A stretch of 9,642 nt of DNA from Burkholderiales bacterium (GCA_025936275.1 JAICTR010000079.1:1-9642); one strand, 5' to 3'; shown: positions 1 through 6,137, counted from the first letter of the stretch. Numbers and translations are program-made. The notes: a model not told the origin generated them from the sequence alone.

Positions 1-1
1 C

Positions 2-172
2 CGCCCCGACGCGCTGCTGCGACGCTACGCGTTCCGCGCCATGCGGCCGCTCTTCGACAATGCGCCGTTCACGGCCTGCGGCTTGGCCGACGAGGCGAAT
101 CGCTCGGCACGCCTGTGGACGCGCGATGCCGAAGGCGCCATCACGATGGACGCGACGGCGCAGTGGTCCTGA
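2..172 (+). CDS. C-terminal fragment of an HTD2/MaoC-like acyl dehydratase (mesaconyl-CoA hydratase type)
   Basis: Only the last 56 residues are in the window; the gene enters from the left and stops at TGA 170-172. The visible tail reads as the end of a hot-dog-fold hydratase of the FAS1-like/HTD2 dehydratase group. The segment FRAMRPLFDNAPFTACG (residues 11-27 of the visible part), followed by an ARLWTRDAEGAITMDA strand, matches my memory of the closing strands of 3-methylfumaryl-CoA or mesaconyl-C4-CoA hydratase-like proteins. These hydrate or dehydrate CoA thioesters. The catalytic Asp/His region is not visible, so substrate cannot be judged. The last 32 bases overlap the end of the convergent permease gene (stop at 141-143), and no terminator lies between them. 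The hot-dog family is fairly likely; the exact enzyme is a guess. Confidence 0.65.
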   Translation, partial: RPDALLRRYAFRAMRPLFDNAPFTACGLADEANRSARLWTRDAEGAITMDATAQWS

Positions 173-920
173 CGCGCCGCGTCATTGGATACCAGCCAAG
201 CCCCGCGACCGCGAGCGCCCATACGATCACCGCCCCGCTCGGCAGGTCGAACTCGGTCGAGAGCAGCAATCCCGCGGCATAGCCCGCGACCCCGATCGCC
301 CACGAGGCGGCCAATCGGCCGCGCTTCATCCGCCGCGTCGCGAGCGGCGGCACGATGAGCGTCGCGAACACGAGGTAGAGGCCGACCAGCTGCACCGACG
401 CCGTCACCGTGAGAGCGAAGAGGACGTAGAAGCCGACGCGGCCGATCCGCGCGCCGAAGCCGAACCATGCCGCGAGCACCGCGGCATAAACCAACGCGGT
501 CCAAGCGAGGCGCGCCGGGCTCGCCCAGAGGATCTGCCCCACGAGCAGGTCGCGCAGGTGCTCGCTGCCGTGCGGGTTCGAGGCGAGCAGCAGCACGCTC
601 GCGGTCGCGCCGAGGACGAACACCACGCCGATCACCGCTTCCTGCACGTCGGGCCACACCTTCTCGCTCCAGGTGAGGAGCAGCGCGCCGCCGAGTGCGG
701 CGACGAACGCGGCGACCTGCACGGCAAAGCCCTGCGCCGGAAAGCCGAGGCGATCGGCGACGATCACGCCGCACCCCGCGATCTGCGCGATCGCGAGGTC
801 GATGAAGACGATGCCCCGCGCGAGCACCTGCGTGCCGAGGGGCACGTGCGTGGCGGTGACGAGGAGGCCCGCGGCAAACGCCGGGACGAGGATCGACAGG
901 TCCAGCGCGCTGAGGCTCAT
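141..920 (-). CDS. znuB: ZnuB-like metal ABC transporter permease
   Basis: This 259-residue inner-membrane protein is about the length of E. coli ZnuB. It is almost entirely hydrophobic helices: roughly 8-24, 37-56, 65-83, 93-113, 130-152, 160-190 and 205-245. It should form the membrane channel of an ABC importer for zinc or manganese. The family signature after helix 1 is visible as LARGIVFIDLAIAQIAGCG (33-51). A Gln (46) stands where many ZnuB/MntB permeases have His. The later FDLPSGAVIVW stretch matches the conserved D-x-PSG motif of this permease family. Its ATG (918-920) overlaps the TGA of the binding-protein gene (917-919), so the two are probably translationally coupled. No ATPase gene accompanies it. 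The C-terminus overlaps the convergent hydratase gene by 32 bases. Family is certain; metal is inferred from context. Confidence 0.9.
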   Translation of the reverse strand: MSLSALDLSILVPAFAAGLLVTATHVPLGTQVLARGIVFIDLAIAQIAGCGVIVADRLGFPAQGFAVQVAAFVAALGGALLLTWSEKVWPDVQEAVIGVVFVLGATASVLLLASNPHGSEHLRDLLVGQILWASPARLAWTALVYAAVLAAWFGFGARIGRVGFYVLFALTVTASVQLVGLYLVFATLIVPPLATRRMKRGRLAASWAIGVAGYAAGLLLSTEFDLPSGAVIVWALAVAGLGWYPMTRRVRTTAPSRPS

Positions 921-1816
921 GCCGCGCCTTTCAGGAGGCGCTGGACGGTGTCCTCGTAGAACGAGAAGAGATCCTTCGCCGCATCGGTGCCGCCGACGGT
1001 GAACGGCAGCTTCACGACGTGGATCTTCGTTCGCTGCGCGAGCCATTGCGAGGCCTGGTCGCTCTGATATGCCGCGACGAGCACCATCTTCGCAGGCTCG
1101 CGCTGCAAGGTTGCGAGAACCTCGGCGAGATGCGACGTCGTGGGCTCCATGCCGGGTTTCGGCTCGAGCGCCGCGACCTCCTTCAGTCCGAGCCACGCCT
1201 CGAGGTATGTGAATCCCTTGTGCTGCACCACGACCGCGGTGCCGTGCAGCGGTGCCGCTTCCTGCTGCCATTTCGCGATCGCCGCGCTCCACCGCGCGGC
1301 GAAGTCCTGGTAGCGCGAGCGGTAGTACGCCACATTGCCTGGGTCGAGCTGCGCGAGCCGTTGCGCGAGCGCCTCGGCCACGCGCGCGATGTTGCGCGGG
1401 TCGCCCTGGATGTGCGGATCGCCCTGCGGATGCACGTCGCCTTCCGCGCGGTCGAGGCGCGTGGGCTTGCCGAGCAGTGGCACGTACGCAGTTGCCTCGA
1501 AGTAGCCGGGCGCGCCGGGCTGCACCTTGTCGTTGCCCGCCTGCTGCAGGACCAGCGGCAGCCATCCCACCTCGAGCTCGGCGCCGGTCGCCACGACGAG
1601 ATCCGCGGTGCGCGCCCGAGCGATGAGGCTGGGCTTCGCCTGCACGTGGTGCGGGTCCTGCAGCGGGCTGGTCGCGGTGTAGACGCGGACCTTGTCGCCG
1701 CCGAGCTCCTGCGCGAGCGCGCCCCATTCCGGAACCGTCGCGAAGATGTTGAAGGACGCGTGCGCGGCGCCGGTGCCGAGCCACGCGAGGACGATGAAGC
1801 GAAGGATCGATCGCAT
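917..1816 (-). CDS. znuA: ZnuA-like periplasmic metal-binding protein of an ABC importer
   Basis: This 299-residue protein has a signal peptide (about 1-20, cleavage after AHA) followed by a cluster A-I (SBP_bac_9/ZnuA) binding-protein fold. It captures the metal ion in the periplasm and delivers it to the permease. Likely ligands are visible: H56/H57 in SPLQDPHHVQAKPS, H135 in GDPHIQGDPRN (the family's NPHxWLDPRN position) and H199 in VVQHKGFTYLEAWLGL. The closing TVGGTDAAKDLFSFYEDTV stretch is also typical. The long His-rich loop of E. coli ZnuA is absent; a compact H129-PQGDP-H135 doublet stands near that site. The ATG at 1814-1816 is 8 bases after the stop of the outer-membrane gene, and the sequence TAGGAGCGTCGATG places a Shine-Dalgarno in the preceding stop codon. 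The next gene starts inside its stop codon. The metal (Zn versus Mn) cannot be fixed from sequence; the neighbouring His/Cys protein favours zinc. Confidence 0.9.
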   Translation of the reverse strand: MRSILRFIVLAWLGTGAAHASFNIFATVPEWGALAQELGGDKVRVYTATSPLQDPHHVQAKPSLIARARTADLVVATGAELEVGWLPLVLQQAGNDKVQPGAPGYFEATAYVPLLGKPTRLDRAEGDVHPQGDPHIQGDPRNIARVAEALAQRLAQLDPGNVAYYRSRYQDFAARWSAAIAKWQQEAAPLHGTAVVVQHKGFTYLEAWLGLKEVAALEPKPGMEPTTSHLAEVLATLQREPAKMVLVAAYQSDQASQWLAQRTKIHVVKLPFTVGGTDAAKDLFSFYEDTVQRLLKGAA

Positions 1817-1824
1817 CGACGCTC

Positions 1825-3219
1825 CTAGAAGATGTGCGCGCCGTGCGCGCCGAGGCTGAGGATGTACTGCACGAAGAGCTCGTTGTCGCTGAACAGGGGA
1901 CTCAACTGCGCGCGGCCGAACTGCAGTCGCACCCGGCTGAATTCCGACGGTGTCCAGTCGACCATCGCCGTCGCCCGCCGCGGATGGAACGACGACGCGA
2001 GGAACACCGCCGCGCCGGCGCCCTCGACATCGCCCGGATCGAGCCAGTCGTAGCGCAATCCGAAGCGCCACAGCGGCATGAACTGGTAGATCGCCTGCAG
2101 GTACGCGCCCGATTGCCGCGACGAATACGGCGAGCCGCTCGCGGCGCCGGCGGAGGCGAGGTCCAGGTCGCCTTCTTCCCGGCGCCACAGGTACTCGCCC
2201 TGCAGCTTGAAGTTGCGGTAGTGCGGATCGCCGTGCGGCGCCCACTTCCAGACGAAGCTCGCGTTCCACAGCCGGCTGTGCCCGGTGAACCGCAGGGCCG
2301 CATCGGCGCCGAGGAGGTCGCTCACGTCGTCCTCGCGCGATCGCGAGCCGGTGCGCAGGTAGGAGACGCCCGCCTGCCAGCTGTGGCTGTCACCCACGTC
2401 TCCGCCGGTGCGCGCGAAGAGCACCGCGTCGCCCGCGCCGTTCTTGTCGCGCGGCGTTCCCGGAAACGAGTCGCCGTTGCCCACCTCCGCGCCCAACTCG
2501 AGGAAGCGATCGGTCGGCGCGACCCACGTCGCCTGCACGCCGTTCTGCTGGTATTGCCCACCGAGGAACGCCTGGTAGGCGAGCGGCGCGTCGGTGAAGT
2601 CCCAGACGTGCGCGTGCTGCTCGTTGAGGTAGCCCAGCCCCGAGAAGAAGCGGCCGAACTTCGGCACGATGCCGGCCGGGGCGCCCTTGAAGATCCCGTA
2701 CGCCTCTTCCACGGAGACGGTGTCCTCGGGCGTGAGGGAGACGATCACGTTGCCCGAGAACTTCGGATCGACGTTCGCCGAGAACCCGAGCTCCGATTCG
2801 CCGAGGGAGAAGCCGCGCCGTCCCGGCCCGACCTCGCCGCCCTGCAGGAATCCGGCCATGCGCCATTCACGCGGATCGCGTGAAAGGTTGGCGTATTGGC
2901 CGTTCAGGATCGCGGAAATGGCGGGATTGAAAGCGGCGAGGCCGCGCGTCGCGCTCGCCGGCGTGGGAGGCGCAGCGGAAGCCGCTGGCGCGGCAGGGGC
3001 CGCCGCGATGGCGGCCGCCTGCGACTTGGCCTGTGCGGCATCCGCCTCTGCCGCCTTCAACCGTTCTTCCAGCGCGCGGATGCGCGCGTCGTAGTCCTGC
3101 TTGAGCGCCTGGATCTGCGTGCGGATCGTCTCGAGATCCGCATCCGATGCGGCCCGCGCTGGCGGGCCCGCGAGCAATGCGAGCGCCGATGCGCCCGCGA
3201 CGAGCATGCGTTTGTGCAC
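1825..3219 (-). CDS. Outer-membrane beta-barrel protein with N-terminal coiled coil, in the metal-uptake operon
   Basis: This is a 464-residue exported protein. I start it at GTG 3217-3219, preceded by a strong GGAGG six bases upstream, rather than at the in-frame ATG at 3205-3207, which would shorten the signal peptide by four residues. The order is: signal peptide (1-23, cleavage near ARA-AS), a charged coiled coil rich in E/K/R/Q (about 26-70), an Ala/Pro linker (71-93), then a barrel-like region to the end. The barrel has alternating aromatic strands, for example ESELGFSANVDPKFSGNVIV, SWQAGVSYLRTGS and RFGLRYDWLDPGD. The last residue is Phe, the usual recognition signal for barrel assembly. 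No TonB box or plug domain is seen. This resembles porin-like proteins with an N-terminal coiled coil (phosphate-selective porin O/P-like architecture). Its position in an operon with ZnuA and ZnuB suggests passage of metal ions or chelates; that role is inference. Confidence 0.82.
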   Translation of the reverse strand: MHKRMLVAGASALALLAGPPARAASDADLETIRTQIQALKQDYDARIRALEERLKAAEADAAQAKSQAAAIAAAPAAPAASAAPPTPASATRGLAAFNPAISAILNGQYANLSRDPREWRMAGFLQGGEVGPGRRGFSLGESELGFSANVDPKFSGNVIVSLTPEDTVSVEEAYGIFKGAPAGIVPKFGRFFSGLGYLNEQHAHVWDFTDAPLAYQAFLGGQYQQNGVQATWVAPTDRFLELGAEVGNGDSFPGTPRDKNGAGDAVLFARTGGDVGDSHSWQAGVSYLRTGSRSREDDVSDLLGADAALRFTGHSRLWNASFVWKWAPHGDPHYRNFKLQGEYLWRREEGDLDLASAGAASGSPYSSRQSGAYLQAIYQFMPLWRFGLRYDWLDPGDVEGAGAAVFLASSFHPRRATAMVDWTPSEFSRVRLQFGRAQLSPLFSDNELFVQYILSLGAHGAHIF

Positions 3220-3277
3220 GATGCACCTCCGGTCGTGATGGAAAAGCCCGCGCGTGCGACGGCGCGGCGGCGACGAC

Positions 3278-3589
3278 TCAGAGGGCGGGAGGGGGTCCCC
3301 GCGAGAGGAAGGCGAAGCGCGGCGCGAGCGCGGCCGAGACGCAGCCCGTGTCGCGCGGCGCGCCGTCGGGCAGGAGCACCGGCGGAATGGCGGGAAGCGT
3401 GGCCCCCACGGCGCCCGCAAGCTGCGCGCAAGCGAAGCACTCGTCGCACGTCGAGCCGAAGGGCAGCGGGCTCTTGTGCGCGATGCGATCGACCGCGTGA
3501 CCGAGATCGTGCAGCGCCGCCACCTGCTGGCCGACCAGCAGCGCGAAGGCGAGCGAGAACGCGAGGAGGATGCGGCGCACCGGATGCAT
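3278..3589 (-). CDS. Small exported or membrane-anchored His/Cys protein, DUF2946-like, heading the metal operon
   Basis: This 103-residue protein starts at ATG 3587-3589; a TTG 30 bases upstream is in frame but would put charged residues before the signal segment. Residues 5-25 form a hydrophobic signal or anchor. Behind it comes a probable metal-binding patch: H27, H31, H38, then C48-x2-C51-x2-C54 (CDECFACAQLAGA), with C83 further on. The tail RFAFLSRGPPPAL resembles the RxxPP endings of DUF2946-type proteins, which I recall as often sitting beside metal transporters. It is first in the operon, 58 bases before the outer-membrane barrel gene. A metal sensor, chaperone or periplasmic ligand role is possible. 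I cannot assign a function, and the family link is by resemblance only. Coding is supported by the signal peptide and the placement. Confidence 0.68.
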   Translation of the reverse strand: MHPVRRILLAFSLAFALLVGQQVAALHDLGHAVDRIAHKSPLPFGSTCDECFACAQLAGAVGATLPAIPPVLLPDGAPRDTGCVSAALAPRFAFLSRGPPPAL

Positions 3590-3678
3590 GCGGGATCTAA
3601 CGCACGGCGGAAGCGTCAAGCTTACATCACTCGATTACACTGGCGCTCGTCCCACGGCCGGTCCGTGAAGGGGAATCG
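3590..3678. promoter_or_regulatory. Shared divergent promoter region between the metal operon and corA
   Basis: These 89 bases separate two divergent starts, so they should hold the promoters of both. The centre (about 3617-3641) is the only AT-richer part. A weak plus-strand -10 candidate TACACT lies at 3636-3641, without a convincing -35. TTGACG reads on the minus strand at about 3614-3619, but no good -10 follows at proper spacing. A direct repeat TTACA occurs at 3622-3626 and 3635-3639, 13 bases apart. I see no canonical Zur palindrome of the GTTATA/TATAAC kind. A Shine-Dalgarno-like GAAGGGGA (about 3667-3674) precedes corA. Confidence 0.45.
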
Positions 3679-4644
3679 ATGATCGTCAACTGCGTGGCCT
3701 ACCAGGAGGGGCGCAAGCTCGCCGACATCCGCGTCGAGGAGATCAGCGACTACCTGAAGCGCCCGGGCGCGTTCGTCTGGGTCGCGCTGAAGGATCCGGA
3801 CAACGACGAGCTCGAGACGATGCGCGGCGAGTTCGACCTGCATCCGCTCGCGGTCGAGGACGCGAGCCACGGCCACCAGCGACCGAAGATCGAGGAGTAC
3901 GGCGACTCGGTGTTCGCCGTGCTGCACATCGTCGAGCTGCGCGACGACGACGTCGATGTCGCCGAGCTCAGCATCTTCGCCGGCCCGAACTACGTGCTCT
4001 CGGTGCGCAAGGGCACCGAGCACGGATTCGTCGCGGTGCGCGAGCGCGCCGAGCGCGAGCCCGAGCTGCTGCGCCACGGCTCGGGCTTCGTGCTCTACGC
4101 GCTCATGGACAACGTCGTCGACCGCTACTTTCCGGTGGTGGACGCGCTGGAAGTCGAGCTCGAGGAGCTCGAACGGCGCATCTTCTCCGGCACCACGGCC
4201 CAGGCCAACATCGAGCAGCTCTACGAGCTCAAGCACAAGCTGATGATGGTGCGGCACGCGGTCGAGCCGTTGATCGAGGTGACGCATCGCCTCTACGGCG
4301 GGCGCGTGCCGCAGGTCTGCATGGGAACGCAGGACTACTTCCGCGACATCCACGACCACCTGTTGCGCGTGAGCCAGGGGCTCGACGGCTTGCGCGACAT
4401 GGTGGGCACCGCGATGTCGGTGAACCTCTCGCTCATCACGCTCGCGGAGAACGAGGTCACCAAGCGCCTCGCCTCCTACGCGGCGCTGATCGCCGTGCCG
4501 ACGCTCGTCGCCGGGATCGAGGGCATGAACTTCAAGCACATGCCGGAGCTCGACTGGCTCTTCGGCTATCCCGCGGCGCTGCTCCTCATGCTCGTCGCGG
4601 ACTGGCTCCTCTACCGCAACTTCAAACGGGTGGGGTGGCTTTAG
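3679..4644 (+). CDS. corA: CorA-family divalent cation (magnesium) channel
   Basis: This 321-residue inner-membrane protein of CorA type would be a homopentameric channel for Mg2+ (or Co2+/Ni2+; some relatives export Zn2+). A long cytoplasmic N-terminal domain with acidic alpha/beta sequence includes FDLHPLAVEDASHGHQRPKI (about 54-73), the usual CorA HPLAxED...QRPKIE stretch. A long stalk helix (roughly 145-260) follows. There are two C-terminal membrane segments: TM1 (about 263-281) ending in G282-M283-N284, and TM2 (297-312) with a basic tail YRNFKRVGWL. The GMN motif is intact, but E281 stands where the family usually has an aromatic residue (YGMN). ATG 3679 has GAAGGGGA just upstream. The gene diverges from the metal operon and its end overlaps the convergent LysR gene by 23 bases. 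Family is very sure; ion is not known. Confidence 0.93.
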   Translation: MIVNCVAYQEGRKLADIRVEEISDYLKRPGAFVWVALKDPDNDELETMRGEFDLHPLAVEDASHGHQRPKIEEYGDSVFAVLHIVELRDDDVDVAELSIFAGPNYVLSVRKGTEHGFVAVRERAEREPELLRHGSGFVLYALMDNVVDRYFPVVDALEVELEELERRIFSGTTAQANIEQLYELKHKLMMVRHAVEPLIEVTHRLYGGRVPQVCMGTQDYFRDIHDHLLRVSQGLDGLRDMVGTAMSVNLSLITLAENEVTKRLASYAALIAVPTLVAGIEGMNFKHMPELDWLFGYPAALLLMLVADWLLYRNFKRVGWL

Positions 4645-5608
4645 CCTCGCGCCCGCGCTCCGGCGCGGTCTCGGCGAGGATCCATTCGCGAAATGCGGCG
4701 ACCGCGGGATTCTGCGCGCTCGCCTCCGGCGTCACGAGGTAGTAGGAGAAGGCGGCGGGCGCCGGGATATCGAACGGCACCACCAGCCGCTTCGCCTGGA
4801 TCTCGGAGCGCACCAGCGGCTTCATGGTGAGCGCGACGCCCATGCCTTCGATCGCCGCCTCGAGCGCGAGCGAAGCGTTGCTGAAGCTCGGTCCCCGCGA
4901 GGCATCGACGCCATCCACGCCCACCGCCTGGAACCAATCCTGCCAATCCGGCCGCACGCCTTCCTCGGCCACGGTCTGGTCGTGGAGCAGCGTGTGGAAG
5001 CGCAGGTCGGCGGGCTTCCTCAACGGGTGGGCACCGGTGAGGAGCTTCGGGCTGCATACCGGCACGTACACCGCCGAGAAGAGCTGGTCCACGTGCCCGC
5101 CCGGATAGCGGCCCTCGCCGAAACGCACCATCACGATCGGCGCCTCCTCCGGCGTATCCGCGGGGAGCGCCGCGGGATGCCCGTTCTCGCGCTCGTCGAT
5201 CATCGCGAGCCGGCTCGCGATGTGCAGCTCCACCTTCGGCTGCAGCTCGGTGAACCGCGTGAGCCGCGGCACCAGCCAGCGCGCCGCGAAGTTGGGCGGC
5301 GTCATCACGGTGAGCGCGTACGAGGCCTGGCGCGCGCGCACGCGCTCCACCGCCTCGGCGAGGTTCTCGAGGCCCTCGCGCACCTTGGGCAGCATCGCGT
5401 GCGCCTCGGGGGTGAGCTCGAGCGCGCGCGTGAGGCGGCGGAAGAGCGCGAAGCCGAGGTGATCCTCGAGGAGCTTGATCTGGTGGCTCACCGCTCCCGG
5501 CGTGACATGCAGCTCCTTCGCCGCCTTCTTGAAGCTCAGCAGGCGCGCGGCAGCCTCGAAGGCGCGCAGCGCGTTCAGCGGCGGAAGTCGTTCAGCGGGA
5601 CGGGCCAT
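4622..5608 (-). CDS. GcvA-like LysR-family transcriptional regulator
   Basis: This 328-residue cytoplasmic DNA-binding protein has an N-terminal winged helix-turn-helix (about 8-66): LNALRAFEAAARLLSFKKAA leads into ELHVTPGAVSHQIKLLEDHLG, and the LFRR wing follows. A linker helix (about 67-90) and a periplasmic-binding-protein-like effector domain (about 93-310) follow. The opening LPPLNALRAFEAAAR and the general layout match the GcvA subgroup, which in E. coli controls glycine cleavage; most relatives have unknown effectors. ATG 5606-5608 is preceded on the minus strand by an A/G-rich stretch (AAAAGAGAAAAA) as a weak ribosome site. LysR regulators often control the divergent neighbour, here the 76-residue gene at 5734, and themselves; the inverted repeat at 5663-5681 is a candidate operator. 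The 3' end overlaps corA by 23 bases. Family is certain, target inferred. Confidence 0.93.
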   Translation of the reverse strand: MARPAERLPPLNALRAFEAAARLLSFKKAAKELHVTPGAVSHQIKLLEDHLGFALFRRLTRALELTPEAHAMLPKVREGLENLAEAVERVRARQASYALTVMTPPNFAARWLVPRLTRFTELQPKVELHIASRLAMIDERENGHPAALPADTPEEAPIVMVRFGEGRYPGGHVDQLFSAVYVPVCSPKLLTGAHPLRKPADLRFHTLLHDQTVAEEGVRPDWQDWFQAVGVDGVDASRGPSFSNASLALEAAIEGMGVALTMKPLVRSEIQAKRLVVPFDIPAPAAFSYYLVTPEASAQNPAVAAFREWILAETAPERGREAKATPPV

Positions 5609-5647
5609 GGGTCAATTTTTCTCTTTTGTCGGGGGAAAACAAATCGG

Positions 5648-5676
5648 TTGTTGCAGTGCAGCATGACCAATATATT
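5648..5676 (+). promoter_or_regulatory. Candidate sigma70 promoter of the 76-residue gene
   Basis: A -35 element TTGTTG (5648-5653) and a -10 element TATATT (5671-5676, five of six consensus bases) are separated by 17 bases. Transcription would begin near 5683, about 50 bases before the ATG at 5734. The surrounding spacer is clearly AT-richer than the rest of the window. The -10 lies inside the inverted repeat at 5663-5681, a position that would suit control by the divergent LysR regulator. Seen by eye; no start site is known. Confidence 0.5.
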
Positions 5677-5681
5677 GTCAT
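5663..5681. promoter_or_regulatory. Inverted repeat, candidate LysR operator
   Basis: ATGAC (5663-5667) and GTCAT (5677-5681) form a perfect 5-bp inverted repeat around a 9-base AT-rich centre (CAATATATT). The dyad lies between a LysR gene and its divergent neighbour, the usual site for LysR-type operators, whose general form is T-N11-A in a dyad. It covers the candidate -10 of the plus-strand gene. Binding by the adjacent regulator is inference. Confidence 0.45.
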
Positions 5682-5733
5682 CACGGGGCCGAGGACAAGA
5701 CCCGAGGCCCATAAAGATCCCACGAGGAACAAC

Positions 5734-5964
5734 ATGAACCGCTACGACATCTCCCCCGATTTCGCCCCCATCGAGCAGCACATCCGCAATGCGAACCTCG
5801 AGCGCGCAGCCTACATCGGCGCGTTGTTCGCCAAGGGCGCCGCGGCCGTCTCGCGCGGGCTGAAGCGCCTGGGCGCCGCGATGGAGCGCGGCTACGCCGA
5901 GGAGCTCGACCGCCGCGCCATCGAGGCCGACGCCTTCCTGCGCCGCTCCGTGCCGCGCTACTGA
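5734..5964 (+). CDS. Small hypothetical protein, 76 residues, divergent from the LysR regulator
   Basis: I do not recognise a named family. ATG 5734 has a good Shine-Dalgarno GAGGAA (5724-5729) and a candidate promoter upstream, which supports it as a real gene. The protein has no signal peptide, cysteine or membrane segment. It is predicted to be mainly two amphipathic helices (about 12-54 and 55-70) rich in Ala, Arg and Glu: one around IEQHIRNANLERAAYIGALF, another around ELDRRAIEADAFLRRSVPRY. The central stretch has regular hydrophobic spacing. Its size and its place next to a GcvA-like regulator recall the DUF1127/YjiS-like small proteins of Proteobacteria, but I see no clear match to that motif. 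Three hairpin repeats follow its stop and could act as its transcript end. Confidence 0.72.
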   Translation: MNRYDISPDFAPIEQHIRNANLERAAYIGALFAKGAAAVSRGLKRLGAAMERGYAEELDRRAIEADAFLRRSVPRY

Positions 5965-5974
5965 CGCGCCTTTC

Positions 5975-6100
5975 TCCCTCCCCCTTGGGGGAGGGCCGGG
6001 GAGAGGGTCGAACCACTCCCTCTCCCCTGGGAGAGGGCCGGGGAGAGGGTCGAAGCACTCCCTCTCCCTTGGGAGAGGGCCGGGGAGAGGGTCGCGAAAC
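5975..6100. repeat. Three tandem 42-base repeats, each with a perfect hairpin
   Basis: Units run 5975-6016, 6017-6058 and 6059-6100 at an exact period of 42. Each contains a perfect 9-bp inverted repeat with a 2-base centre: 5976-5984 with 5987-5995, 6018-6026 with 6029-6037, and 6060-6068 with 6071-6079. In units 2 and 3 the arms are CCCTCTCCC and GGGAGAGGG. In unit 1 a T-A pair is replaced by C-G (5981 with 5990), so the pairing is kept. After each hairpin comes CCGGGGAGAGGGTCG. Similar elements are, from general knowledge, widespread in high-GC Proteobacteria as REP-like intergenic repeats. They lie between two plus-strand genes and may end or stabilise the upstream transcript. There are no spacers, so this is not a CRISPR array. 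Confidence 0.9.
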
Positions 6101-6137
6101 TTCGGTTACGCTGGCGGGCTCCAACCCTCCCCCGCCC

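Noticed and set aside
1834..2883. 349-codon plus-strand open frame opposite the outer-membrane barrel gene
   Set aside because: Low-complexity Arg/Ala/Glu translation without motifs; the minus strand encodes a convincing exported barrel protein.
3590..3678. Canonical Zur box for the metal operon
   Set aside because: No palindrome resembling GTTATA/TATAAC was found; only a TTACA direct repeat.
3622..4539. 305-codon minus-strand open frame opposite corA
   Set aside because: Translation is a His/Asp/Leu/Val-rich shadow of CorA codons; the plus strand carries the intact GMN motif and membrane segments.
5975..6100. CRISPR array
   Set aside because: Units are directly adjacent at a constant 42-base period with no unique spacers, and no cas gene is present.
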